A stretch of 64,000 bases of DNA from Pseudomonas fluorescens (lineage in GTDB: Bacteria; Pseudomonadota; Gammaproteobacteria; Pseudomonadales; Pseudomonadaceae). The DNA lies in NCBI RefSeq assembly GCF_003732425.1, contig NZ_MOBX01000013.1, positions 1,056,026-1,120,025 of the forward strand, given 5' to 3'. Under the pieces are notes generated by a model. It ran no database searches, had not been told where the DNA came from, and saw only the letters and a program-made list of their open reading frames with translations. Made by a program: the position numbers and the translations under genes. Positions 12,240-25,569 of the stretch are shown here, piece after piece. The stretch's first letter is position 1. Every line of letters starts with the position of its first letter.

Positions 12240-13364
12240 ATGCGTGATCCAGCCCCTTCTGACACATCCAAGAAGCGCGTCATTGTCGGCATGTCCGGCG
12301 GCGTGGACTCTTCCGTTTCCGCTCTCCTGCTGATCGAGCAGGGCTATGAAGTGGAAGGCCTGTTCATGAAGAACTGGGAAGAAGACGACGGAACGGAATA
12401 CTGCACCGCCATGGACGACCTGGCGGATGCTCAGGCTGTCTGCGACAAAATCGGCATCAAGCTGCACACCGCCAACTTCGCCGCCGAGTACTGGGACAAC
12501 GTGTTCGAGCACTTCCTCGCCGAATACAAGGCCGGTCGCACGCCGAACCCGGACATCCTCTGCAACCGCGAGATCAAGTTCAAGGCGTTCCTCGACTACG
12601 CCATGATGCTCGGCGCTGACCTGATTGCCACCGGCCACTACGTGCGCCGCCGCGACATCGATGGCCGCACCGAACTGCTCAAAGGCCTCGATCCGAACAA
12701 GGATCAGAGCTACTTCCTGCACGCCGTGGGCGGCGAACAGATCGCCAAGACCCTGTTCCCGGTCGGCGAACTGGAAAAGCCGGAAGTGCGTGCGATTGCC
12801 GAGAAATACGAGCTGGCGACTGCCAAGAAGAAGGATTCCACCGGGATCTGCTTCATCGGCGAGCGTCGCTTCAGCGATTTCCTCAAGCAATACCTGCCAG
12901 CGCAACCGGGTGAGATCAAGACCACCGAAGGCGAAGTCATCGGCCGTCACCACGGCTTGATGTACCACACCATCGGTCAGCGTCAGGGCCTCGGTATCGG
13001 CGGCTTGAAAGACGCCGGCGACGAGCCGTGGTACGTGCTGCGCAAGGATCTGGACACCAACGAGCTGATCGTCGGCCAGGGCAACAACCATCCGTGGCTG
13101 TTCTCCAGCGCCCTGCTCGCCTCGGAAATCTATTGGGTCAACCCGATCGACCTGAGCCAGCCGCTGCGCCTGACGGCGAAAGTGCGTTATCGCCAGAGCG
13201 ATCAGGCCTGCACCCTGGAAAAAACCGCGACGGGCTACCGCGCCGTGTTCGACGAGCCGCAACGCGCGGTCACACCGGGCCAGTCCGTGGTGTTCTACGA
13301 CGGTGAAATCTGCCTCGGTGGCGGCGTGATCGAAGTCGCCGAGCCGTGGAGCAGCCAGGCATGA
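12240..13364 (+). CDS. mnmA: tRNA-specific 2-thiouridylase MnmA
   Basis: MnmA inserts sulfur at position 2 of the wobble uridine in tRNA for Lys, Glu and Gln. The protein has 374 residues, with the PP-loop SGGVDSS near residue 19 that activates the uridine with ATP. Two conserved cysteines sit in NPDILCNRE and [10 protein letters not shown], the sulfur-transfer pair. The gene starts 59 bases after nudJ, and its stop overlaps the hflD start by four bases (ATGA), which implies translational coupling. Confidence 0.97.
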   Translation: MRDPAPSDTSKKRVIVGMSGGVDSSVSALLLIEQGYEVEGLFMKNWEEDDGTEYCTAMDDLADAQAVCDKIGIKLHTANFAAEYWDNVFEHFLAEYKAGRTPNPDILCNREIKFKAFLDYAMMLGADLIATGHYVRRRDIDGRTELLKGLDPNKDQSYFLHAVGGEQIAKTLFPVGELEKPEVRAIAEKYELATAKKKDSTGICFIGERRFSDFLKQYLPAQPGEIKTTEGEVIGRHHGLMYHTIGQRQGLGIGGLKDAGDEPWYVLRKDLDTNELIVGQGNNHPWLFSSALLASEIYWVNPIDLSQPLRLTAKVRYRQSDQACTLEKTATGYRAVFDEPQRAVTPGQSVVFYDGEICLGGGVIEVAEPWSSQA

Positions 13365-13984
13365 GCCCGACTCAGGAACAACTGACGGCGCTCGGCGGCG
13401 TGTTTCTCGCCGCCGTACTGGTCGACCGGATCGCCAAGACCGGCCAGACCAACGAAGCCGGCCTGAGCTGCATGCTCGGCAGCCTGCTGGTGCGCGACCC
13501 GAAGGACACACTGGATGTTTACGGTGGCGACGACATCAATCTGCGCGAGGGCTACCGCGCACTGATCGGCGCCCTCGAGCGCGATCCGAGCACGTTGCAG
13601 CGCGAGCCATTGCGTTATGCCCTGTCGATGCTCGGCCTTGAGCGTCAACTGGCCAAACGTGACGACATGCTCGACATCATCGGCAAGCGTTTGCCGCAGA
13701 TTCAGTCGCAGGTCGAGCACTTTGGTCCGGCCCACGAAAACGTGGTCGCGGCCTGCGGCGCGCTGTATCAGGACACCCTGAGCACCTTGCGCCAACGCAT
13801 TCAGGTCCACGGCGATATGCGCAACCTGCAGCAGCCAAGCAATGCCTCGAAGATTCGCGCCCTGCTCCTCGCTGGCATTCGTTCGGCGCGGCTGTGGCGG
13901 CAGCTCGGTGGCCATCGCTGGCAGTTAGTGATCAGCCGGCGCAAGCTGCTCAAAGAGCTGTATCCATTGATGCGCAGCGAGTAA
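13361..13984 (+). CDS. hflD: High frequency lysogenization protein HflD homolog
   Basis: This is a helical, membrane-associated protein of 207 residues, first defined in E. coli as a factor that holds lambda CII at the membrane. Its normal housekeeping role is not clear. The ATG at 13361 overlaps the mnmA stop. The sequence [28 protein letters not shown] is the usual N-terminus, and [20 protein letters not shown] near the end is conserved. The mnmA-hflD-purB order is kept across gammaproteobacteria. Confidence 0.92.
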   Translation: MSPTQEQLTALGGVFLAAVLVDRIAKTGQTNEAGLSCMLGSLLVRDPKDTLDVYGGDDINLREGYRALIGALERDPSTLQREPLRYALSMLGLERQLAKRDDMLDIIGKRLPQIQSQVEHFGPAHENVVAACGALYQDTLSTLRQRIQVHGDMRNLQQPSNASKIRALLLAGIRSARLWRQLGGHRWQLVISRRKLLKELYPLMRSE

Positions 13985-14024
13985 AACGCCGCGCAATAAA
14001 AGCTTTGTAGTCTGTAACGCGTAA

Positions 14025-15482
<1,458 letters not shown>

Positions 15483-15503
15483 TCGACCGCTTGATCCGTT
15501 TGA

Positions 15504-15532
15504 GACGCCCGGCCGCGCCGGGCGTTTTTATT
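15504..15532 (+). terminator. Rho-independent terminator after purB
   Basis: An ACGCCCGG / CCGGGCGT stem is followed by TTTTTATT. Confidence 0.9.
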
Positions 15533-15568
15533 CCCGTCTGAAAAGTGCTTTTTTTCAATAGGTTACAT

Positions 15569-16738
15569 ATGAATTCCGATATTCCTCTTCAACTTCTGGG
15601 CGGCCTCACAGCACGCGAATTCCTGCGCGACTACTGGCAGAAAAAGCCACTGCTGATCCGTCAGGCGATTCCTGACTTCGAAAGCCCGATCGACGCCGAC
15701 GAACTGGCCGGCCTGGCCCTGGAAGAAGAAGTCGAATCGCGCCTGGTCATCGAGCACGGCGAGCGTCCATGGGAACTGCGTCGCGGCCCGTTCGCTGAAG
15801 ATGAATTCAGCAAACTGCCGGAAAAAGAGTGGACCCTGCTCGTTCAAGCGGTCGACCAATTCGTCCCGGAAGTCAGCGAACTGCTGGAAAACTTCCGCTT
15901 CCTGCCGAGCTGGCGCGTCGATGACGTGATGATCAGCTTCGCCGCCCCGGGTGGCAGCGTCGGTCCGCACTTCGACAACTACGACGTGTTCCTGCTGCAG
16001 GGTCACGGCAAGCGCAACTGGAAAATCGGCCAGATGTGCGACTCCGAGAGCCCGCTGCTGCAGCACGCGGACCTGCGCATCCTCGCTGAATTCCACGAGA
16101 CCGAAGAGTGGGTGCTGGAGCCGGGCGACATGCTCTACCTGCCGCCGCGTCTGGCCCACTGCGGTGTTGCGGTCGACAACTGCATGACCTACTCGGTCGG
16201 CTTCCGCGCACCAAGCGCTTCCGAAGTGCTGACTCACTTCACCGACTTCCTCAGCCAGTTCCTGACTGACGAAGAGCGCTACACCGACGCCGATGCACAG
16301 CCTGCAGCCGATCCGCATCAGATTCAACACGATGCACTGGATCGCCTGAAAGCCCTGCTCGCCGAGCACATGAGCGACGAGCGCCTGTTGCTGACCTGGT
16401 TCGGCCAGTACATGACCGAGCCGCGCTACCCGGAACTGGTGGTCGGCCCGGAAGAGATCGAAGAAGAAGACTTCCTCGCCGCTCTGCAGGACGGCGCCGT
16501 GCTGATCCGCAACCCGAGCGCGCGTCTGGCCTGGTCGGAGGTCGATGATGACCTGCTGCTGTTCGCCAGCGGTCAGAGCCGTTACCTGCCGGGCAAACTG
16601 CGCGAACTGCTGAAGCTGATCTGCGCCGCTGACGCCCTGCACACCGACAACCTCGGTGAGTGGCTGAACGACGAAGACGGTTGCAGCCTGCTGTGCCAAC
16701 TGGTCAAGCAAGGTAGCTTGGGGTTCGCCGATGAATAA
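15569..16738 (+). CDS. roxA: Ribosomal protein uL16 arginine hydroxylase RoxA (cupin/JmjC oxygenase)
   Basis: This 389-residue Fe(II)/2-oxoglutarate oxygenase of the YcfD/RoxA family in E. coli hydroxylates an arginine of ribosomal protein uL16. The metal triad is visible: the HFD of GPHFDNYDVF near residue 135 and the distal His in RLAHCGVAV near 200. The C-terminal winged-helix part (about 260-389) is complete. The start at 15569 (MNSDIPLQLLGG) is chosen over 15545 because it fits the family. The last eight bases overlap the start of the acetyltransferase gene. Confidence 0.93.
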   Translation: MNSDIPLQLLGGLTAREFLRDYWQKKPLLIRQAIPDFESPIDADELAGLALEEEVESRLVIEHGERPWELRRGPFAEDEFSKLPEKEWTLLVQAVDQFVPEVSELLENFRFLPSWRVDDVMISFAAPGGSVGPHFDNYDVFLLQGHGKRNWKIGQMCDSESPLLQHADLRILAEFHETEEWVLEPGDMLYLPPRLAHCGVAVDNCMTYSVGFRAPSASEVLTHFTDFLSQFLTDEERYTDADAQPAADPHQIQHDALDRLKALLAEHMSDERLLLTWFGQYMTEPRYPELVVGPEEIEEEDFLAALQDGAVLIRNPSARLAWSEVDDDLLLFASGQSRYLPGKLRELLKLICAADALHTDNLGEWLNDEDGCSLLCQLVKQGSLGFADE

Positions 16739-17156
16739 GATTCGCGTTCGTGTCGCAGACTGGCAGAAGGACATCGCCGAGATCCGGCGCATTCGTGAAA
16801 CGGTGTTCATCGCCGAGCAATCGGTGCCACCTGAGCTGGAATGGGACGCGGATGACGCGACCGCCGTGCATTTCCTGGCGTTTGAAGGCGATTTTCCGAT
16901 CGGCACTGCACGCCTTCTGCCCGATGGGCACATCGGCCGGGTGTCGGTGCTGAAAGACTGGCGCGGCATGAAGGTCGGTGATGCGCTGATGCAAGCGGTG
17001 ATTGCTGAAGCAGAAACGCGCGGCTTGCAGCAGCAGATGCTCAGCGCTCAGGTGCAGGCCACGGCGTTCTATGAGCGCCTGGGTTTCAACCTGATCAGCG
17101 AGGAATTCCTTGAAGCCGGGATTCCGCATGTCGACATGGTTCGGCATTCGGCCTGA
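16731..17156 (+). CDS. GNAT family N-acetyltransferase
   Basis: This is a 141-residue single-domain acetyltransferase. It carries the acetyl-CoA loop region GRVSVLKDWRGMKVGDALMQ (motif A, about 75-95) and the C-terminal FYERLGFNLISEEFLEAGIPH block typical of the ElaA/YjcF subgroup. The substrate is unknown. It starts inside roxA (8-base overlap) and is probably translationally coupled to it, so a role linked to ribosome or translation modification is possible but unproven. Confidence 0.9.
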   Translation: MNKIRVRVADWQKDIAEIRRIRETVFIAEQSVPPELEWDADDATAVHFLAFEGDFPIGTARLLPDGHIGRVSVLKDWRGMKVGDALMQAVIAEAETRGLQQQMLSAQVQATAFYERLGFNLISEEFLEAGIPHVDMVRHSA

Positions 17157-17185
17157 TCAGCAGAGATCCTGTACAGGCGAAACCC

Positions 17186-17280
17186 TGTGGCGAGGGAGCT
17201 TGCTCCCGCTGGGCTGCGTAGCAGACCCCAGATTTTCAGGGCCGCTTCGCGCCCCAGCGGGAGCAAGCTCCCTCGCCACA
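17186..17280. repeat. REP doublet, type B
   Basis: TGTGGCGAGGGAGCTTGCTC and its reverse complement GAGCAAGCTCCCTCGCCACA bracket a partly palindromic centre. The same family occurs at 39503 and 39922. Confidence 0.92.
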
Positions 17281-17417
17281 AAAACAGTATGTGAACACCG
17301 TCAAAACGCCCCGCCATTCTCGGATGCCGGGGCGTTTTGCTGTCTACGATTCAACTTGCCCCACCCCAGGCCGACAAACTGGCAATATCAAGCCTTTCGA
17401 AAGCGGAGATAACGGAC

Positions 17418-18179
17418 ATGTCCCTACGCACCCTGCTCACCACCCTGCTGCTCGGTTGCAGTTTTTCGGTGATGGCAGCCACAGAAATCGTGCCCCTCAA
17501 TTACCGCACCAGCGCTGACATGTTGCCAATGGCGCAAGACTTCCTCGGCAAGGACGGTCAGGTCAGCGCCTACGGCAACCAACTGATCATCAAGGCCGAG
17601 CCGGACAAGATTCAGGAACTCAAGGCGCTGATCACCCAACTCGACACTGCGCCAAAGCGTTTGCTGATTACCGTCGACACCAACGAAAACAATGGCCGTG
17701 GCGACGAAGGTTATTCGGTCAATGGCGCCCAGCCGAACCAGACTCGAATCATCAGCCGCAGCACCGCCAGCCGTGACGGCGGCGTGCAGCAGGTACAGGC
17801 CACCGACGGCATGCCGGCGCTGATTCAAGTCGGTCAAAGTGTGCCGATCACCAGCAGCCAGACCAATTCCTACGGCGATTACAGCAGCCAGACCCAATAC
17901 CGCAACGTGACCCAGGGTTTCTATGTCACCGCCAGCGTCACCGGCGACATCGTTCACCTGGCGATCAGTACCAACCGTGACCGCATGAGCCAGGAACGTC
18001 CTGATGTAGTGAACGTGCAAAGCACCGACACAACTGTCAGCGGGCGCCTCGGCGAGTGGATCACCCTCGCCGGCGTGAATCGCCAGACTCAGGCCGATAA
18101 ACAGGACCTGACCCGCAGTTACTCGACTCAAGGTCGGGATGACATGACCTTGCGGGTGAAAGTCGACGCCTTGGACTAA
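17418..18179 (+). CDS. Exported protein with secretin N-terminal (NolW-like) domain
   Basis: This 253-residue protein has a signal peptide (MSLRTLLTTLLLG, predicted cut after VMA). A short NolW-like secretin-N unit follows at about 25-85 (VPLNYRTSADMLPMAQDFLG ... LDTAPKRLLITV). The rest is a beta-rich region resembling part of a secretin (PALIQVGQSVPITSSQ; VSGRLGEWITLAGV), without the membrane-embedded secretin gate or a C-terminal S domain. It is therefore not a full secretin, and no type II or IV pilus genes are nearby. Function unknown. The start at 17418 is chosen for the signal peptide and a CGGAGA site upstream. Confidence 0.82.
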   Translation: MSLRTLLTTLLLGCSFSVMAATEIVPLNYRTSADMLPMAQDFLGKDGQVSAYGNQLIIKAEPDKIQELKALITQLDTAPKRLLITVDTNENNGRGDEGYSVNGAQPNQTRIISRSTASRDGGVQQVQATDGMPALIQVGQSVPITSSQTNSYGDYSSQTQYRNVTQGFYVTASVTGDIVHLAISTNRDRMSQERPDVVNVQSTDTTVSGRLGEWITLAGVNRQTQADKQDLTRSYSTQGRDDMTLRVKVDALD

Positions 18180-18652
18180 AGCACCGAAAACTGACTGATT
18201 AGTCGTATTAGACGAAAGATGTAGTGCCCTAAAAAAAGCACTACAAAACGTTTGACGAGCCCAAAAAGCGAAGGCATGATGGCCTCGCTCCCGCTAATCA
18301 GAGGCCCTGTCAAGGGCCTTCGAATCGATGTTCGCACCTACCCCGCGAACCGTTTCGTGTCTGTACCGCCCACAAGGTGTGTTTGACGAGGTTGCCGACT
18401 GGAACGAAGTTGTCCCGAGGGACGGAAGCGTAATTAGGTAACCCGGCTTCACGCTGTAGACCGTATAAAGGCCCACGACGCCCGAATGCGCCCGCAGTCC
18501 GCCACTACCTGCTCACTTCCCCTCGAGCCCATCGTTCATCCCGTCGCCTACCCCGCCGAATCCGACTTGACCACCTAAGCTTCTGGTCAGCGAGCGCAGG
18601 AATTTTCCACCGCAGAACAACTTTTCATAAAGACGCGACGAGGTTTATCTCC
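18180..18652 (+). promoter_or_regulatory. Long structured leader region of aceA
   Basis: This is a gap of 473 bases with no gene. It contains a hairpin GTAGTGC...GCACTAC (18221-18244), the promoter candidate at 18252-18280, a perfect AGGCCCT/AGGGCCT hairpin (18302-18319) and a GTCCC/GGGAC hairpin (18412-18423). Transcription from the promoter would give a leader of about 365 bases before aceA, or a separate small RNA. Confidence 0.45.
18252..18280 (+). promoter_or_regulatory. Candidate sigma-70 promoter for aceA
   Basis: TTGACG at 18252-18257 and CATGAT at 18275-18280 are separated by exactly 17 bases. Confidence 0.5.
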
Positions 18653-19978
18653 ATGGCACTGACACGCGAACAGCAAATTGCAGCCCTTGAAAAAGACTGG
18701 GCTGAAAACCCGCGCTGGAAAGGCGTGACACGCACTTACTCCGCTGCTGACGTCGTCCGTCTGCGTGGCTCGGTTCAACCTGAGCACACTTTCGCGAAAA
18801 TGGGCGCCGAGAAGCTGTGGAACCTGGTCACCCAGGGTGCCAAGCCGTCCTTCCGCCCAGAGAAAGATTTCGTCAACTGCATGGGCGCCCTGACCGGCGG
18901 CCAGGCTGTTCAGCAGGTCAAAGCCGGTATCCAGGCGATCTACCTGTCGGGCTGGCAAGTGGCTGCGGACAACAACTCCGCAGAATCCATGTACCCGGAC
19001 CAGTCGCTGTACCCGGTGGACTCGGTGCCGACCGTGGTCAAGCGCATCAACAACTCGTTCCGTCGTGCTGACCAGATCCAGTGGAAAGCCGGCAAGAACC
19101 CGGGCGACGATGGCTACATCGACTACTTCGCGCCAATCGTGGCGGACGCCGAAGCCGGTTTCGGCGGCGTGCTGAACGCTTACGAGCTGATGAAGAGCAT
19201 GATCGAAGCAGGCGCCGCCGGCGTTCACTTCGAAGACCAACTGGCTTCCGTGAAAAAATGCGGTCACATGGGCGGTAAAGTACTGGTTCCTACTCAGGAA
19301 GCCGTACAGAAGCTGACCGCTGCACGTCTGGCTGCCGACGTTGCCGGTACTCCGACCATCATTCTGGCTCGTACTGACGCTAACGCTGCTGACCTGCTGA
19401 CTTCCGATTGCGACCCGTACGACCAGCCGTTCGTGACTGGCGAGCGCACTCAGGAAGGTTTCTACAAGGTTCGCGCTGGCCTGGATCAAGCCATCGCCCG
19501 CGGCCTGGCTTACGCTCCGTACGCCGACCTGATCTGGTGCGAAACCGCCAAGCCGGACCTGGAAGAAGCCCGTCGCTTCGCTGAAGCGATCAAAAAGGAA
19601 TACCCGGACCAACTGCTGTCGTACAACTGCTCGCCTTCCTTCAACTGGAAGAAAAACCTGGACGACGCGACCATCGCCAAGTTCCAGCGCGAACTGTCCG
19701 CCATGGGCTACAAGCACCAGTTCATCACCCTGGCCGGCATTCACAACATGTGGCACAGCATGTTCAACCTGGCGCACGACTACGCCCGCAACGACATGAC
19801 TGCCTACGTGAAGCTGCAAGAGCAGGAATTCGCTGACGCCGCCAAGGGTTACACCTTCGTGGCTCACCAGCAGGAAGTGGGCACCGGCTACTTCGACGAC
19901 ATGACCACTGTGATCCAGGGTGGCTCGTCGTCGGTCACCGCACTGACCGGTTCGACCGAAGAAGAACAGTTCCACTGA
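18653..19978 (+). CDS. aceA: Isocitrate lyase
   Basis: AceA splits isocitrate into glyoxylate and succinate, the first step of the glyoxylate shunt, needed for growth on acetate and fatty acids. The product has 441 residues, the shorter enterobacterial-like class. The catalytic loop [14 protein letters not shown] lies near residue 200, and further active-site blocks are WQVAADNN and YNCSPSFNW. It stands alone, with a strong terminator behind it. Confidence 0.97.
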   Translation: MALTREQQIAALEKDWAENPRWKGVTRTYSAADVVRLRGSVQPEHTFAKMGAEKLWNLVTQGAKPSFRPEKDFVNCMGALTGGQAVQQVKAGIQAIYLSGWQVAADNNSAESMYPDQSLYPVDSVPTVVKRINNSFRRADQIQWKAGKNPGDDGYIDYFAPIVADAEAGFGGVLNAYELMKSMIEAGAAGVHFEDQLASVKKCGHMGGKVLVPTQEAVQKLTAARLAADVAGTPTIILARTDANAADLLTSDCDPYDQPFVTGERTQEGFYKVRAGLDQAIARGLAYAPYADLIWCETAKPDLEEARRFAEAIKKEYPDQLLSYNCSPSFNWKKNLDDATIAKFQRELSAMGYKHQFITLAGIHNMWHSMFNLAHDYARNDMTAYVKLQEQEFADAAKGYTFVAHQQEVGTGYFDDMTTVIQGGSSSVTALTGSTEEEQFH

Positions 19979-20045
19979 TTCGGCTTCGCTGAGCAAACGG
20001 CCTTTGCGGATCGTATAGAAAGCTAACCGCAGAGCCGCAAAACTG

Positions 20046-20074
20046 ACGCCCCGACTGGTTCGGGGCGTTTTTTT
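20046..20074 (+). terminator. Rho-independent terminator after aceA
   Basis: An ACGCCCCGA / TCGGGGCGT stem is followed by eight T. Confidence 0.93.
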
Positions 20075-20108
20075 GCCCGAGACAATCTCCCAGACACCAT
20101 CAATCCCC

Positions 20109-20198
20109 TGTGGGAGCGAGCCTGCTCGCGAATGCGTTGTGCCAGCTTGCACACGTGGTGACTGACACACCGCTTTCGCGAGCAGGCTCGCTCCCACA
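20109..20198. repeat. REP doublet, type A
   Basis: Same arms as the element at 11604, facing each other across about 45 bases. Confidence 0.92.
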
Positions 20199-20624
20199 GG
20201 TTTTCTCTTCAGCCCGGGAGAGAAAACATTGATCCAGAGCGGTACAACCGTCAGAAAAATCCGCTAAAACGGGCACCGTCGCTACTTGCAGTAACGTGCA
20301 AGTAAGACAACTTCCCAACTGACATCCCGTTAAACAGTTACAAATCCACCGCAAACGATATCAATTATCATTTAGCCGAAACTATGTTCGTTACATTGCC
20401 GACAAAACATTATTTGCATAAACCCGCCTAATGCCCGCAACGCATGGGCTGCAGGGCATTGGAGATGCGCTATGTCCTTATTCCAATAAATAATTTCGCT
20501 ATAGGAATTTTACTTGCAGGGTGTTTAGCCATAAAATCAGCGCGATTGATTGCTGCGACATATCGTCACTGCCTATTTCTTTATCAAGCTCAGAGACCTT
20601 TGCTCTCTGTTAAGGATTACCAGC
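20199..20624 (+). promoter_or_regulatory. Upstream region of the nuo operon
   Basis: This 426-base stretch before nuoA holds no convincing gene. It turns AT-rich from about 20340. TTGCCG (20396-20401) and CATAAA (20417-20422) are a weak promoter pair with a short 15-base spacer. The sequence at 20357-20375 resembles a Fur box at roughly 12 of 19 positions, which is not enough for a call. Confidence 0.35.
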
Positions 20625-21038
20625 ATGCCCGAAGCGACAGGACTCATGGCCCACAACTGGGGCTTTGCCATTTTCCTTCTGGGTGTCGTCGGCCTGTGTG
20701 CCTTCATGCTTGGCGTCTCCAGCCTCCTTGGGTCAAAAGCCTGGGGCCGCAGCAAAAACGAACCGTTCGAGTCGGGCATGCTACCTACCGGTGGCGCCCG
20801 CTTGCGGCTCTCAGCCAAATTCTATCTGGTCGCGATGCTCTTCGTGATCTTCGATATCGAAGCCCTCTTTCTCTTTGCATGGTCTGTGTCCGTCCGCGAA
20901 AGCGGCTGGACCGGATTCGTCGAAGCTCTCGTTTTCATAGCAATTCTGTTGGCAGGTCTTGTCTACCTGTTCCGAGTGGGCGCCCTTGACTGGGCTCCGG
21001 AAGCTCGTCGCAAGCGGCAGGCGAAGCTGAAACAATGA
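20625..21038 (+). CDS. nuoA: NADH-quinone oxidoreductase subunit A
   Basis: NuoA is a small membrane subunit of complex I at the junction of the peripheral and membrane arms. It has 137 residues and three membrane segments (about 15-38, 67-87 and 95-117), with the conserved acidic stretch [12 protein letters not shown] in the second. The start at 20625 ([13 protein letters not shown]) follows an AAGGA site; upstream in-frame codons are rejected. It is the first gene of the thirteen-gene operon. Confidence 0.95.
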   Translation: MPEATGLMAHNWGFAIFLLGVVGLCAFMLGVSSLLGSKAWGRSKNEPFESGMLPTGGARLRLSAKFYLVAMLFVIFDIEALFLFAWSVSVRESGWTGFVEALVFIAILLAGLVYLFRVGALDWAPEARRKRQAKLKQ

Positions 21039-21048
21039 GGCTTTGGCA

Positions 21049-21723
21049 ATGCAATACAATCTCACCAGGATCGACCCCGATGCTCCTAACGAGCAGTATC
21101 CGATTGGCGAACGGGAAACCGTTTCCGATCCGTTAGAAGATCAAGTCCACAAAAACATTTTCATGGGCAAGCTGGAAGACGTGCTGAGTGGCGCGGTCAA
21201 CTGGGGACGTAAGAACTCCCTGTGGCCGTACAACTTCGGTCTGTCGTGCTGCTACGTGGAAATGACCACCGCCTTCACGGCGCCCCACGACATCGCGCGC
21301 TTCGGCGCCGAAGTGATCCGGGCATCACCGCGTCAGGCCGACTTCATGGTTATCGCCGGTACCTGCTTCATCAAGATGGCGCCGATCATCCAGCGTCTCT
21401 ACGAGCAAATGCTCGAGCCGAAATGGGTTATCTCCATGGGTTCGTGCGCCAACTCCGGTGGCATGTACGACATCTACTCGGTGGTTCAAGGGGTGGACAA
21501 GTTCCTGCCCGTGGACGTCTACGTACCTGGCTGCCCGCCTCGTCCAGAAGCGTTTCTGCAAGGCTTGATGCTGCTGCAGGAATCGATTGGACAGGAGCGT
21601 CGTCCGCTTTCCTGGGTCGTTGGTGATCAAGGCGTTTATCGCGCCGACATGCCTTCGCAGAAGGAACAGCGCCGCGAACAGCGAATCGCAGTCACCAACC
21701 TGCGCAGCCCTGACGAAGTCTGA
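21049..21723 (+). CDS. nuoB: NADH-quinone oxidoreductase subunit B
   Basis: NuoB carries iron-sulfur cluster N2, which passes electrons to quinone. It has 224 residues. The four cluster cysteines are visible: the tandem pair in GLSCCYVEM, one in GTCFIKMAP or GSCANSGG, and one in [10 protein letters not shown]. The ATG at 21049 sits right after a GAGG site overlapping the nuoA stop; a TTG at 21043 is less likely. Confidence 0.96.
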   Translation: MQYNLTRIDPDAPNEQYPIGERETVSDPLEDQVHKNIFMGKLEDVLSGAVNWGRKNSLWPYNFGLSCCYVEMTTAFTAPHDIARFGAEVIRASPRQADFMVIAGTCFIKMAPIIQRLYEQMLEPKWVISMGSCANSGGMYDIYSVVQGVDKFLPVDVYVPGCPPRPEAFLQGLMLLQESIGQERRPLSWVVGDQGVYRADMPSQKEQRREQRIAVTNLRSPDEV

Positions 21724-21739
21724 TCCAGATCTGTTCTGA

Positions 21740-23581
<1,842 letters not shown>

Positions 23582-23583
23582 GC

Positions 23584-24081
23584 ATGAACAGCACGCTTAT
23601 CCAGACAGACCGTTTCACCCTGAGTGAAACCGAGCGCTCGGCCATCGAGCACGAGCTGCATCACTACGAAGACCCGCGCGCGGCGTCGATCGAAGCCCTG
23701 AAGATCGTTCAGAAAGAACGCGGCTGGGTGCCGGACGGCGCCCTATACGCGATCGGCGAAATCCTCGGCATCCCGGCCAGCGACGTTGAAGGTGTGGCGA
23801 CGTTCTACAGCCAGATTTTCCGTCAGCCGGTCGGCCGTCACATCATTCGCGTCTGCGACAGCATGGTCTGCTACATCGGCGGCCACGAGTCGGTGGTCAG
23901 CGAAATCCAGAACAATCTGGGCATCGGCCTGGGTCAGACCACCGCCGACGGTCGTTTCACCCTGCTGCCTGTATGCTGCCTCGGCAACTGCGACAAGGCA
24001 CCGGCGCTGATGATCGACGACGACACCTTTGGCGACGTACAGCCTGCTGGCGTGGCCAAACTGCTCGAGGGCTACGTATGA
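23584..24081 (+). CDS. nuoE: NADH-quinone oxidoreductase subunit E
   Basis: NuoE is a thioredoxin-like [2Fe-2S] subunit (cluster N1a) of the NADH-oxidising module, 165 residues. Ligands are visible as [12 protein letters not shown] (Cys-x4-Cys) and [11 protein letters not shown] (Cys-x3-Cys). The gene begins two bases after the nuoCD stop and overlaps the nuoF start by four bases. Confidence 0.96.
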   Translation: MNSTLIQTDRFTLSETERSAIEHELHHYEDPRAASIEALKIVQKERGWVPDGALYAIGEILGIPASDVEGVATFYSQIFRQPVGRHIIRVCDSMVCYIGGHESVVSEIQNNLGIGLGQTTADGRFTLLPVCCLGNCDKAPALMIDDDTFGDVQPAGVAKLLEGYV

Positions 24082-25433
24082 CCCTGACATCTTTCGGTCC
24101 TGCCAACCGCATTCAGCGTTCGGCCGAGACTCACCCGCTGACCTGGCGTCTGCGTGACGACGGCGAAGCCGTGTGGCTCGACGAATACCAGGCCAAGAAC
24201 GGTTACGCCGCTGCGCGCAAAGCCTTCGCCGACATGGATCAGGACGCCATCGTCCAGACCGTGAAGGACGCAGGCTTGAAAGGTCGCGGCGGTGCAGGCT
24301 TCCCTACGGGCGTGAAGTGGGGCCTGATGCCCAAAGACGAATCCATCAACATCCGCTACCTGCTGTGCAACGCGGATGAAATGGAGCCGAACACCTGGAA
24401 AGACCGCATGCTGATGGAGCAACTGCCCCATCTGCTGATCGAAGGCATGCTGATCAGTGCTCGCGCGCTGAAAACCTACCGTGGCTATATCTTCCTGCGT
24501 GGCGAATACACCACCGCCGCCAAGCACCTCAACCGTGCCGTGGAAGAAGCCAAGGCTGCTGGCCTTTTGGGTAAAAACATTCTGGGCAGCGGCTTCGATT
24601 TCGAGCTGTTCGTCCACACCGGCGCCGGGCGTTACATCTGCGGTGAAGAAACCGCGCTGATCAACTCCCTCGAAGGCCGCCGCGCGAACCCGCGCTCCAA
24701 GCCGCCCTTCCCTGCCGCCGTCGGCGTGTGGGGCAAGCCGACTTGCGTGAACAACGTCGAAACCCTTTGCAACGTGCCGGCGATCATTGCCGACGGCGTT
24801 GACTGGTACAAATCGTTGGCCCGCGAAGGCAGCGAAGACATGGGCACCAAGCTCATGGGCTTCTCCGGCAAAGTGAAAAACCCGGGCCTGTGGGAACTGC
24901 CATTCGGCGTCACCGGTCGCGAGTTGTTCGAAGACTACGCCGGCGGCATGCGCGACGGTTTCAAACTCAAGGCCTGGCAGCCAGGTGGCGCCGGTACCGG
25001 TTTCCTCCTGCCAGAACACCTCGACGCACAAATGTACGCCGGCGGCATCGCCAAAGTGGGCACCCGGATGGGTACCGGCCTGGCCATGGCGGTGGACGAC
25101 AGCGTCAACATGGTCTCGCTGCTGCGCAACATGGAGCAGTTCTTTGCCCGTGAGTCTTGCGGTTTCTGCACCCCGTGCCGTGATGGTTTGCCATGGAGCG
25201 TCAAGCTCTTGATGGCCATCGAAGAAGGCCGCGGTCAGCCAGGCGACATCGAGACCCTGCTGGGTCTGGTCAACTTCCTCGGCCCGGGCAAGACCTTCTG
25301 TGCTCACGCACCGGGTGCCGTGGAGCCGTTGGGCAGTGCCATCAAATACTTCCGTCCAGAGTTCGAAGCCGGTATCGCGCCTGCAAGCGCCGCCGTCCCG
25401 CCTCTGGCAAGGCCGATCGTAGTCGGCGCGTAA
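24078..25433 (+). CDS. nuoF: NADH-quinone oxidoreductase subunit F
   Basis: NuoF binds NADH and FMN and carries [4Fe-4S] cluster N3. It has 451 residues. The FMN/NADH region [14 protein letters not shown] lies near residue 65 and [19 protein letters not shown] near 180. The N3 ligands are in [11 protein letters not shown] near 357 and in [13 protein letters not shown]. The ATG at 24078 overlaps the nuoE stop, indicating coupling. The frame is open upstream inside nuoE but that part is not homologous. Confidence 0.96.
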   Translation: MTLTSFGPANRIQRSAETHPLTWRLRDDGEAVWLDEYQAKNGYAAARKAFADMDQDAIVQTVKDAGLKGRGGAGFPTGVKWGLMPKDESINIRYLLCNADEMEPNTWKDRMLMEQLPHLLIEGMLISARALKTYRGYIFLRGEYTTAAKHLNRAVEEAKAAGLLGKNILGSGFDFELFVHTGAGRYICGEETALINSLEGRRANPRSKPPFPAAVGVWGKPTCVNNVETLCNVPAIIADGVDWYKSLAREGSEDMGTKLMGFSGKVKNPGLWELPFGVTGRELFEDYAGGMRDGFKLKAWQPGGAGTGFLLPEHLDAQMYAGGIAKVGTRMGTGLAMAVDDSVNMVSLLRNMEQFFARESCGFCTPCRDGLPWSVKLLMAIEEGRGQPGDIETLLGLVNFLGPGKTFCAHAPGAVEPLGSAIKYFRPEFEAGIAPASAAVPPLARPIVVGA

Positions 25434-25441
25434 ACGCTTAA

Positions 25442-25471
25442 AAAGGCGAAGGGTCCGTGCCCTTCGCCTTT
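25442..25471 (+). terminator. Hairpin in the nuoF-nuoG gap (possible attenuator or RNA stabiliser)
   Basis: The perfect 12-base stem AAAGGCGAAGGG / CCCTTCGCCTTT has a six-base loop. The stem ends in only three T and is followed by CG, so termination would be weak or partial. It lies in the one long gap (136 bases) of an otherwise tightly packed operon. Confidence 0.55.
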
Positions 25472-25569
25472 CGTCCGATGACGCCTTTCGGGGCTGACTG
25501 GATTCGGACGGATAACAAGATTCCATTAGCCACGCCCGCTGACACCGGGCCAACGAAGACCTTTGAACC

